Origin: Micropruina sp.
Lineage (GTDB): Bacteria > Actinomycetota > Actinomycetes > Propionibacteriales > Propionibacteriaceae
Assembly: GCA_013693855.1 (NCBI GenBank)
Contig: CP059261.1
Span: 2,435,049-2,451,207, forward strand
Length of the DNA: 16,159 bases
Direction: 5' to 3'
How positions within the stretch are numbered: position 1 is the stretch's first letter; the number at the start of each line of letters is the position of its first letter. A program made the translations under genes and the position numbers. Positions 1 to 7,482 of this stretch are shown in pieces. The notes beneath the pieces are model-generated. The model was given only the letters and a program-made list of their open reading frames with translations. It was not told the origin of the DNA and did no database searches.

Positions 1-248
1 GAAACTCCCCACTTCGCCGAAGGCGGATACACGGGGACCAGCTACGGACCCCAGATGCCGGCTCAGCCGCTGGTGATGCAGACCTCTGCCCCGGCGGCGA
101 CGACGGATGGCGCCGCTTTGCCGCCGCTGTCCGCTCCGGCATCAGGGAGGCGCTGAATGGCGCCGACATCCGCATCACTGGCGCCGACAAGATGGCCTCC
201 TATGTGGAGGGCCGCATCGAACTTCGCGCGGGACGGGGTGAGTACTGA
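1..248 (+). CDS. C-terminal end of a tape-measure-like phage tail protein (partial, frameshifted)
   Basis: The gene enters the window already open. Frame 1 reads a Gly/Tyr/Pro-rich stretch (GGYTGTSYGPQ). After about position 90 the sensible reading moves to frame 3, giving DGWRRFAAAVRSGIREAL and ending RAGRGEY at the TGA at 246-248. Adding one C to the CCCC run at 89-92 joins the two parts. A Gly-rich region followed by a short amphipathic helix with regularly spaced Ala, Arg and Ile is common at the end of actinophage tape-measure proteins, and the next genes are minor tail genes. The assignment to tape measure rests mainly on position and style; the diagnostic long helical body lies upstream of the window. 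The stop overlaps the next start (TGATG). Confidence 0.5.
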   Translation, partial: NSPLRRRRIHGDQLRTPDAGSAAGDADLCPGGDDGWRRFAAAVRSGIREALNGADIRITGADKMASYVEGRIELRAGRGEY

Positions 249-2077
249 TGGCGATCGGCGCCCCGCTGTATGCGACGGCCACCATCCCGTCCGGGAAAGG
301 CACGGTGGCGTGGCCGTCCGGTGCTGCTGCCGGTCAGGTGGCGGTGCTCAATCTGGGTGGCACCACCACCTCGAAGCGGGTCGCCCCGGACGGCTGGCTG
401 CTGGCGAAACACACCCCGTCGACGGACTCGTATTGGCGGGTGGTGACCGCCGCTGACCTGGCTGCGGCTGTGGCCGTCACCGCCTATGTGGCGCATTTGA
501 CCTGCTACAGCGGCGCCGGCCGGGTGGGTGCGGTGACCGACCTCGGCAACGTCAGCCCGGGTGTCACCACTACTGTGTCGGGTGCGGCTGCCCATGTCTG
601 GGGGCGTGGCAAGTCCACCCTGACCCCGTCCGGGTCGCTGGGCGCCGACCTGATCAACGCCGCTTACAACAACCGGCGCTACAACTGCTGGGCCGTCCTC
701 GGCACGACCCCGGATGGTATGGGCTGACGGGCTTCAACGGCACCGACTCCAACAGCTTTGAAATCGTCCCGATCGCGGGCCCTGGGGCACCTACGATCAC
801 CTCGCCCGCCTCAGGGTCGACGGTGTCGGCGTCGGCAGCGCTGACCGTCTCATGGGTGCACAACTCGGCCCAGAGTGGGGCGCAGGAGCAGTACCGGATC
901 ACCTCCGTGATCGGCGGCGTCACCAACTACCTCACCGCCGCAGGCACGTGGACGACGACCGCGACGGCCGTGTCCTCCTCGGCGCAGACGGCGACCATCG
1001 CCGCCGGCCAGCTCACGTCGGGCACCAACTACACGCTCACCGTCGAAACCTACGAGGCGGGCACCTGGTCGCCGGTGTCCCAGGTGACGATCAGTGCGAT
1101 CACCCCGCCCACCGTCACCTCGGTGACCGGCTCCTCGACGGCGGGAAGTCTTGTGGCGGTTGTCACGTGGGCGGCGTCCACGACCGGCGGCCAGGTGGCC
1201 TACCAGGCGCGTGTCTGCCCTGCTGCTGACGTTTCCCGGCGAACCCGGTGTGGGACTCGGGCATCATCCCGGGGGCGGCGACGGACACCACCGATCCGCT
1301 GTCCACGTGGGTCAACGGAGGCTCCTACAAAGCGTGGGTGCGGGTCCAGCAGCCTGGCCTGTGGTCGGCCTGGGTGGCCTCGGCGGCCTTCGCCGTGTCG
1401 TGGACGGCTCCGGCGACCCCGACCGCGGTGACCCTGGCGCAGGACTCCCCGCCGCAGGTGACGGTGACGGGGATCGCTGCCGGGATGGATGCGCTGGAGG
1501 TGTCGTCGTCGCCGGATGGGACGACGTGGACTGTGATCGCCACCATCGCCAACCCGGGTGCGACGGCCACTGTGCCGATGCCTCTCGCCCCTACGGGGTG
1601 GCCTGGTGGTATCGGGCCCGGGTGATGGACACGGTATCCGGGGTGCCGCTGTGGTCGGCGTACCGGACGACCACCTCCGCTGTCGCCTCCACCGACACCG
1701 GGGCCTATCTGGTGGCCGATGACGGATCGTCATGGCTGGCGGTGTGCATCGACGAGGACCGGCAGCGCACACGCGCGCAGGATTTCGTCGTCAGCTACGG
1801 TCTGGGCGCCACACGACCCCGAGTTGACCGCTCCGAGCCCGCCGGATGGGTGGGCAGCGAGATGATCTGGTGCAGCACCCGCACCGAGAAGGACACGATC
1901 CTCGCATGGATCGACGCCCACCCGGTGTGGATCTGGCGCTGGCCGGCCGATCGCGCCGGGACCTACGCTGACGGCGGTCTGACGAGAGCATCCCTGGCCG
2001 ATCGGGCGTCGACGGCTCGCATACACCAGGCCGGGCGGCCGGACCGGGATCTGCTGATCGCCTGGGTGGAGCAGTGA
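248..2077 (+). CDS. Minor tail protein with fibronectin-like repeats (three apparent frameshifts)
   Basis: The repaired product is about 610 residues. The first ~160 residues start MAIGAPLYATATIPSGKG and include a short Asn/Tyr-rich motif (AAYNNRRYNCWAVLG). The middle contains beta-rich repeats of fibronectin type III style, such as PTITSPASGSTV...LTVSW, NYTLTVETYEAGTWSPVSQVTI and VSWTAPATPTAVTL. The last third (from about residue 450, YGVAWWYRARV) is Trp-rich and ends LLIAWVEQ. Reading frame changes are needed at 721-723 (GGG), 1235-1237 (CCC) and 1588-1591 (CCCC), and each is repaired by one added G or C. FnIII-like repeats are common in tail and baseplate proteins, where they may bind the cell surface. 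The start at 248 overlaps the upstream stop. If the frameshifts were real, the gene would be in four pieces. Confidence 0.65.
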
Positions 2078-3168
2078 CCACGCTCGCCGAGGCCATCGCG
2101 TCCCCGATCCGCACCGTCTCGTCCCGGGTGGAGCTGGTGGATGCTCTCGGCAACCCGGTCCGCGACATCGCCGTCGATTCGGCGACCGTCTCCTACAAGG
2201 GCGAGGCGGCGCAGATGTGGGGCGGCAGCCTCACCGTCTCTGATCGGTCCCTGGTGCCGACCGGCCCGGACTCGCCGCTGGACCCTAGGGCACGGCTGAG
2301 GGTGCGTCTGTGGTGGCGTATCTGGACCGGCGGCGCCTGGTCAGAGATCCCGGTGGGCACCATGTACCCGTCCGACATCGACGCGCGTGCGGTGCCGGCT
2401 GGGGCGTCGATGTCGATCCCTCTCCGGGATGTGCTGGAGGAGGCGCAGCGGGGCGGCTATCGGGGCTCGACCGTCCAACTGGGCGGTATGACCGTGGGGG
2501 CTGCGCTGCGTGCGATCTTCGAGCGGATCATGCCCGATGCGGTGCTGGAGATCGCCCCGTCCACTGTGGTGCTGCCCAGCCCGTACGAGGTGGGTGGTGG
2601 GGATCGGTCGCCGCAGCAGGACTGGACGGAGATCGCTTCCCTGGAACCGGGATGGAGGGTGTGGTCGGACCGGATGGGTGTGGTGCATGGCGGGCCGGTG
2701 CCGCAGCCTCAGACCTCGATCGACTGGACCGAGGGCCCTGGGTGTGTGGTGACCGAGCTGGGCCGGGATGTCACCTACAGCAGCATGGTCAACCGGGTGG
2801 TGTGCCGGTCCACTAGCCCTGAGGTGAATCCGCCGGTGGTGGGGGTGGCTGAGGATTCCGATCCCGGCTCATCTACCTATGTCGGTCGGGTCGTCTGGCA
2901 GGCCGACGACATCAGCAGTGACGCGGTGACGACGGTGGAAGCAGCCACGAACATGGCGCGCGCCACCTACGAGCGGTACAGGCGTCCGCTGGAGACGGTG
3001 CAGATCACGATCCCGCAGCGGGGCGACCTGGATTACCGGCAGCCGTGCTCGCTGGCCTCCGCTGCTGTGGGGGTTGCCGGTGACTATCTGGTGTCGTCGT
3101 GGGACCTGACCCTGTCACGGGAGCCCCGTCAAATGACGGTCACAATGATGCAGCGGAGCATTCAGTGA
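2074..3168 (+). CDS. Tail hub-like / DUF5047-like minor tail protein
   Basis: An intact 364-residue ORF starting at a GTG that overlaps the preceding stop by 4 bases. The N-terminal ~100 residues (RVELVDALGNPVRDIAV, WGGSLTVSDRSLVP, ARLRVRLWWRIW, EIPVGTMYPSDIDA) have the pattern of the first beta domains of actinophage minor tail proteins of the DUF5047 or gp27-like hub type. The middle (VGAALRAIFERIMPDAVLEI) and the C-terminal half (YSSMVNRVVCRS, MARATYERYRRPLETVQITIPQRGDLDYRQPCSL) match the usual layout of tail-hub proteins. It would sit at the tail tip between tube and fibres. Gene order (after tape measure, before fibres and lysis) agrees. The family name is recalled from sequence style and was not checked by a search. 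It is one of the few long late genes here with no frame break. Confidence 0.6.
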   Translation: MTTLAEAIASPIRTVSSRVELVDALGNPVRDIAVDSATVSYKGEAAQMWGGSLTVSDRSLVPTGPDSPLDPRARLRVRLWWRIWTGGAWSEIPVGTMYPSDIDARAVPAGASMSIPLRDVLEEAQRGGYRGSTVQLGGMTVGAALRAIFERIMPDAVLEIAPSTVVLPSPYEVGGGDRSPQQDWTEIASLEPGWRVWSDRMGVVHGGPVPQPQTSIDWTEGPGCVVTELGRDVTYSSMVNRVVCRSTSPEVNPPVVGVAEDSDPGSSTYVGRVVWQADDISSDAVTTVEAATNMARATYERYRRPLETVQITIPQRGDLDYRQPCSLASAAVGVAGDYLVSSWDLTLSREPRQMTVTMMQRSIQ

Positions 3169-3774
3169 GTAGCAATGGTGATCTGGCGCGTCTGCTGGCC
3201 AAGCGTGGGGTGTCGGTCTCGACAACGGGATCGTCACCGAGGTGCACAGCAACGGGTGGGCGACTGTCGACCTCGGGGCGAAGCCGGTCCTAGCCAAGGT
3301 CCCCGGTCGCTGCGCGGCGTCGTGGCGAAAGGCAGCTTCACCGAGCTCATCGGCGTCGACAACGTGTGGTTCATCCTGTCAGTGCTGAGTGAGCCCAAGT
3401 GGGTGCGCGTAGGATTCACGGCGTCGTCGGGGTGGATGATCCCCACCGACGCGGATGGCAAGCTTCAGGCCGGATACCGGATGCAGGATGGCCCGTATAT
3501 CACGGTCGCGGTGCGTCTCCAGCGCACCGGCAGCACGATCACCGCATCCTCGACCGGTCATCTGGCCGACGAGATTGTGGGCACCGTGCCGATGGAGGCC
3601 ATGCCGAGCGGGTGGCCGCTCAACTCCATTCCTTTCGTGTGGCGGACCTCGTGGTCCATCGGCGGCGGCTTCCTCGGGCCGCTCACCGGGAATCTCGTCC
3701 TCACCGACCTGCACCCCAACGCGTCCATCACTGCGGGCGATCAGATGCAGATGCAACTCACCTATCCCGCCTGA
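3165..3774 (+). CDS. Phage tail-associated protein, function unknown (two apparent frameshifts)
   Basis: The GTG at 3165 overlaps the preceding TGA and has a GGAG 6 bases upstream. The product begins MSSNGDLARLLAKRG, then continues in two further frames as DNGIVTEVHSNGWATVDLG and LRGVVAKGSFTELIGVDNVWF, ending QMQMQLTYPA. One base added to the GGGG at 3207-3210 and one to the CCCC at 3301-3304 restore a single 203-residue protein. It is beta-rich with no signal peptide or membrane segment. The phrase NGIVTEVHSNGWATVDLG resembles the small OB-like barrel at the start of many tail-spike or baseplate proteins, but I do not recognise the full family. Tight coupling to the hub-like gene implies a structural tail role. 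Confidence 0.55.
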
Positions 3775-3786
3775 CCCATACAACCT

Positions 3787-3793
3787 AGGAGGA
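3787..3793 (+). promoter_or_regulatory. Strong ribosome binding site for the secreted phosphatase
   Basis: AGGAGGA lies 7 bases before the ATG at 3801, in the only clear intergenic gap (26 bases) between the tail genes and the lysis genes. It fixes the start of the phosphatase and shows that this gene is translated independently and not by coupling. Confidence 0.75.
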
Positions 3794-3800
3794 ACCGACG

Positions 3801-4675
3801 ATGCGACGCATCCTCGGGGCGCTGCTGTGCGCCCTCTCGCTGCTGGCCTCGGCCAGCGTCCCGGCCTCGGCCGGCGACTACCCGTCGTCGGCCGCATCGC
3901 GGCCACCTACACCGCCGCCGGCGGTGAGGCTGTCCTCGGTGCACCGACCGAGGCCGAGGTCAAGCTGACGCTGTCCGGGCGCAACCTCTACCACCAGCGC
4001 TTCAGTAAGGGGATCGTCTTCTGGTCCTCGTACGTGGGCGGCAAGACGGCGCTGTGGCCGAACATGCTCACCCTCTCCGGGGTGAGCAACGAACGCGACG
4101 CCCTGGCCCGCTCCGGGCTCAAGCCGGGCATGGTCTTCCGCAGCGCGAAGCTGTGCGGTGCCACCAGCAAGGACCGCCAGCTGATGCTCGCCCAGCTCCA
4201 CGGCGGAAGCATCATCGACCTGCGGACCAGCGGTGCCGCGTCCTCGTGCCCCGATCCCAGCATCGGCGTGACCCGAGTGCGATACTCGGTCAGCTCGGAT
4301 GCGGTCTATCCGCGCTACGTCACCGACTCGGCCCGCCGCGCCAGCTTCGCCAAGGCAATCCGGGCGATCCTCGCCAACGCCGAGCGGGGCGCCGGTTCCT
4401 GGGTGCACTGCACGGCCGGGAAGGATCGGACCGGCTGGACCATCACAATCCTGCTGTCGATCCTGGGCGCCGACCAGGCCGACATTTACGCCGAATACCT
4501 GCGCTCGTCGGGGGCCGACGAGGCCGACCTGGTCGACGGACTCGATCAGGTGGCGACCAGCTACGGCGGCGTCTTCGAGCACGGCGTCACCGGGGCCGGG
4601 ATGTACCAGTACGTAACGAAGGGCCTCGGGATCACCGACGCCGAAATAGACGCCCTGCGAACGGCACTGCGGTGA
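3801..4675 (+). CDS. Secreted MptpB-type protein tyrosine phosphatase with N-terminal LGFP repeat (one apparent frameshift)
   Basis: The repaired product is 291 residues. Residues 1-25 are a Sec signal peptide (MRRILGALLCALSLLASA, then SVPASAG). Residues ~26-85 match one LGFP repeat: an AATYTAAGGEAVLGAPT segment followed by YHQRFSKGIVFWSSYVGG. LGFP repeats are known from cell-wall-associated proteins of actinobacteria. Residues ~90-291 match the PF13350 tyrosine phosphatase family: a VFRSAKL segment, IIDLRTS, and the P-loop HCTAGKDRTGW with nucleophile Cys204 (codon 4409-4411) and Arg210. The C-x-x-G-K-D-R form is that of MptpB and Listeria LipA, which act on phosphotyrosine and phosphoinositides. 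The frame breaks at the CCC at 3881-3883 and one C restores YPVVGRIAATY. The gene sits between tail and lysis genes, so it is exported by the lysogen or released at lysis. The domain calls are firm; the substrate is unknown. Confidence 0.85.
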
Positions 4676-5111
4676 CCGATACTCCTCGCTCCCACCTTAT
4701 GCATCCGTGGGCGGTGGCGATCCTGTCCTATTGGCTGCTCATGGGCGTGTCCCTGGTGGTGGCCCCTGGGTGCCTGGGTGGGTGCCGATCCTGTCCCTGG
4801 CGTACGTGGACGACATCGCCGGCCTGCTGATCGGGGGATTCATCGCAGTCGGGACCGTGCTCGCCCTGCTGTCGAACCGCGTCTGGCACTACCGGACGAC
4901 CCGGTACACGCTCGAACTGCTGGGGCTCACTCTGCTGGCCGGCGGGTGGGTCGCCTATGTGGCGGCGACGACCGCGGCATTTCCATCGGCTCTGTCCGGC
5001 TGGGCTCAGGGGATCGCGTCGGCGCTGGCCTGCCTGCTGCGGATCGGTGAGGTGCGCAGAGCGGAACAGATCACGCGCGCCAACGTCCGGGCGGTGCGCA
5101 ATGCCGAATGA
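4672..5111 (+). CDS. Four-helix membrane protein, holin-like (one apparent frameshift)
   Basis: The GTG at 4672 overlaps the phosphatase stop (GTGA), so translation is probably coupled. The 146-residue repaired product has about four hydrophobic segments: AVAILSYWLLMGVSLVV, IAGLLIGGFIAVGTVLALL, LLGLTLLAGGWVAYVAATT and GWAQGIASALACLLRI. It has a charged C-terminus (RRAEQITRANVRAVRNAE). The frame breaks at the GGG at 4768-4770; one added G gives APGVPGWVPILSLAYVDD. Actinophages commonly carry small multi-spanning proteins of this sort next to the endolysin. It could be a holin, an antiholin or a membrane accessory protein, and the sequence does not decide which. Confidence 0.6.
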
Positions 5112-5447
5112 CATCACCACCCCGTCGTGGTGGCCCTCATCACCCTCATCGGCACCGCCGTCACCACGTGGGGCATCCTGCGTCAGCAGCGACGCAAGCA
5201 GCCGATCGAAGAGTCGACCGCGGCGTACGCCAACGCCAAGGTGCTGAGCGACGCCTCAGCAGACTGGGTGACGGCGGTGCGAGCCGACCTGAAGACCACC
5301 ACGGAGCGGATCAGCCAGCTGGAGAAGCAGATCGCCGCGATCCGCTCCGAGAACGCCGAATTGCGCCGGGAGAACGCTCGGCTGCGGATCGAGAACGCCG
5401 AACTCCGCGACGACCTGGCCGCCCTGCATCTGCAACTCGGCCACTGA
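5101..5447 (+). CDS. Membrane-anchored coiled-coil protein (one apparent frameshift)
   Basis: The ATG at 5101 lies inside the end of the preceding gene (11-base overlap) and has no clear ribosome binding site, so translation is probably coupled. Repaired length is 115 residues. An N-terminal membrane segment (VVVALITLIGTAVTTWGIL) is followed by RQQRRK, which favours a cytoplasmic tail. The rest is a regular heptad coiled coil with near-repeats ENAELRR, ENARLRI and ENAELRD. The frame breaks at the CCCC at 5120-5123. Such single-span coiled-coil proteins occur beside actinophage lysins and resemble spanin-like or accessory lysis proteins in outline only. Role is inferred from position. Confidence 0.6.
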
Positions 5448-5461
5448 CCTGAGGAGACCCC

Positions 5462-6894
5462 GTGGATGAGATGACCCCTGAGCAGATCGAGGCCGAGACT
5501 CTGGCCCGTCTGGACAACCTGGAGGCACCCGACTGGGGCGAGCTGGTGGGAGTGCGGTCGCTGGCGCTCGACCCGAAGATCGTGGGCGCACTCGCTCGCA
5601 ACGCCGGCATCTACCGCGAGGCGATGCGGCTGGTGGCCGCACAGGGCTTCACCGTCCGCTACTGGGACGGCTGGGAGGGCAGATCGGCCTCGTACTCGCT
5701 GGCCAGGATCGTCGTACCTGCCGCGGTGATCAACCACCACACGGCGGGCAACGGCACCTCGACCAGCTACATTCGCAACGGTGACCCGCTGCGCGGCCTG
5801 AGCGGGCCGCTCGCCAACCTGCACGTCCTGCGGGATGGCACGGTGTGGGTGCTCGGTGTCGGCTATCAGAATCACGCGGGCAGCAACGACAAGGCCTGCT
5901 ACGACCGCATCGCAGCGGGGACGGCACCGCTGGACCGCGACCTCATCCCCGGCCCGGATGGTACGTTCTCGGCGAACCGCACCGCGGTGGCGATCGAAGC
6001 CAACGGGGACGGGGGTTCTGACGACTGGACGCCGGAACAAACCGCGGTGATCATCGCCATCAACGCCGCCTTCGCCAAGGTGCTCGGCTGGGCGATGCCG
6101 CACACGGGCGCCCACAAGGAGTTGACCCGCCGCAAGCCGGGCGACCCGGTGATGAGCATGGGCACCCTACGGTCCCTCGTCGCCAAGGCGATGACTCCGG
6201 CCGACGTTCCGGTCACCCCGCCGCCGCCCCCGGTCCCGGCCTCGGTCGACTTCCGCTTGGGCTTGTGGAACGCCCACAGCTACGGGGCAGCGCGGACTAC
6301 GCGGGCCGGGGTGACTGGCTTCGGCAGATGATCGGGGCGTCCATCCTGTGCCTCAGCGAGTGCTACTACGGCGCCCAGCGCGATACGCTCCGGGCCAGGC
6401 TCGGCGACTCGTGGAAGATTTGGACCCACTCGACCAGCCGGGGCCCGGTCGTCCTGTGGGACTCCAGCAAGTGGCTGCACCTCGACCGGGAAACCGTCGA
6501 CTTCGGCGACAACTTCCACGGCGCGACCCGCGTCGCGCTCAAGCACATCGTCACGGGCCTGATCCTCGACGTGATTTCCGTGCACGTCCGTCCTGGTGCC
6601 GTCGCCACCGCCGAGCAGAAGGCGGCCGACGTGGCCAAGACGCTGACCTTGTACCGCGGCCGCCCCACCGTGATCGCCGGTGATTTCAACTTGTCCTCGC
6701 CGCCGCTGCCCGGCTGGACCCGGGTCACGCCGCGCATCGACACGCTGGACGCGGACGGCATCCAGGCCCTCGACTCGGCATGGATCAAGGGCCCCGGCAT
6801 CACCGGCCGCTACGCCACGGCGCACGAGGCGCCCCTGTCGGATCACGACGGCTGGCGAGTCGGCCTGACGCTGGCGGCGCCTGACCTGACGTGA
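5462..6894 (+). CDS. Endolysin: N-acetylmuramoyl-L-alanine amidase fused to a DNase I-like EEP domain (one apparent frameshift)
   Basis: The GTG at 5462 follows GAGGAG (5451-5456) by 5 bases; an ATG at 5471 is too far. Repaired length is 477 residues. Residues ~60-240 are an Amidase_2 domain: INHHTAGNGTS (zinc ligand His92 or His93), NHAGSNDKACYD, AVAIEANGDGG, HTGAHKE (His218) and KPGDP (Asp228). A Pro-rich linker follows (~244-261). Residues ~262-477 carry the catalytic set of the endonuclease/exonuclease/phosphatase fold: Asn270 in WNAHS, Glu300 in LSECYY, His375 in VISVHVRPG, Asp408 and Asn410 in IAGDFN, Asp461-His462 in LSDHDGW. The two halves are in different frames; one G added to the GGGG at 6284-6287 joins them and restores HSYGGSADY. 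The amidase would cut the peptidoglycan stem. The EEP part could degrade DNA released at lysis. There is no signal peptide, so release needs a holin. Confidence 0.8.
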
Positions 6895-7073
6895 CGATCT
6901 GGTGGTGGACGTGCCCGCCCGACCAAGGCGGGTGCGCCGACCGCATGCAGACCTCGACCGATCCGGCACAGGTCGAGCGAGACCGCGATGCCCACCTCGC
7001 CGCACAGCATCCCGGACTCGTCCTAGACGAGCGGCATCTAGACCTACAGCACTGGCCCGAGGAGGACCGATGA
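6891..7073 (+). CDS. Small Cys/His protein, possibly zinc-binding
   Basis: A 60-residue ORF whose GTG start overlaps the endolysin stop (GTGA) and whose stop overlaps the next start (ATGA), so it is embedded in the lysis operon. It begins MTIWWWTCPPDQGGC and later has HLAAQHPG; the Cys-x6-Cys and His-x4-His spacing could form a small zinc finger. Aromatic residues cluster at the N-terminus and the C-terminal half is strongly charged. No known family is recognised. Because both ends are translationally coupled, I treat it as real and not a shadow ORF. Confidence 0.55.
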   Translation: MTIWWWTCPPDQGGCADRMQTSTDPAQVERDRDAHLAAQHPGLVLDERHLDLQHWPEEDR

Positions 7074-7482
7074 ATCCGACCCAAGTCCGCTACCCCTGGC
7101 GGGCAGCGCTCCGCACCCTGCTGGCCTACGTCGTCACGGCCGCCGTCGTGCTGCCCATCGCCTACCAGATCGCCGAGGACGCACTGCGCGCCTACCTGTC
7201 GCCCGAGGTGCTGGCTGGCGTCGCATGGCTCGTCGGTCTGCTCGTCGCCATCTCGACGGCTGTCACCCGCATCATGGCGATCCCGCAGGTCAATGACTGG
7301 CTCACCCGCATGCTCGACTGGGGGCGGCGCCGCAGCTTGCCTACACCCCGCAGCACGCTGCGGAGACCGTCGAAGCCGAGCCGGTGATCCCGGCGGCCGT
7401 CTACCCGCTGGACGAGACTGACCCGGTGCTCGGACATGACGAGAACGGCCCCACGGCCACGGTTGGCGAGGTCGTCCGGTGA
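7070..7482 (+). CDS. Holin-like membrane protein with two membrane segments (one apparent frameshift)
   Basis: The ATG at 7070 follows a very strong GAGGAGGA (7059-7066). The repaired product is 137 residues. It starts MNPTQVRYPWRAALRTLL. Two hydrophobic segments follow (LLAYVVTAAVVLPIAYQI and VLAGVAWLVGLLVAISTAV), then an amphipathic stretch (IMAIPQVNDWLTRMLDWG) and an acidic soluble tail ending TATVGEVVR. The RTLL...VNDWL layout is characteristic of actinophage holin-like proteins. The frame breaks at the GGGGG at 7320-7324; adding one G joins LDWG to APQLAYTPQHAAE. A two-span holin next to the endolysin is the simplest reading, although the 4672-5111 protein is a competing candidate. Confidence 0.65.

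Noticed and set aside
4299..4616. Alternative frame inside the phosphatase gene
   Set aside because: The phosphatase frame holds the CX5R active site and continuous family similarity; this frame is Arg/Pro/Ser-rich noise.
5127..5447. Internal GTG start at 5127 for the coiled-coil protein
   Set aside because: It would cut off the front of the membrane segment. The ATG at 5101, with one base restored in CCCC 5120-5123, gives a complete hydrophobic segment and the usual overlap with the upstream gene.
5183..6115. A 310-codon minus-strand open frame
   Set aside because: It lies opposite the coiled-coil protein and the amidase domain, both supported by motifs and ribosome binding or coupling.
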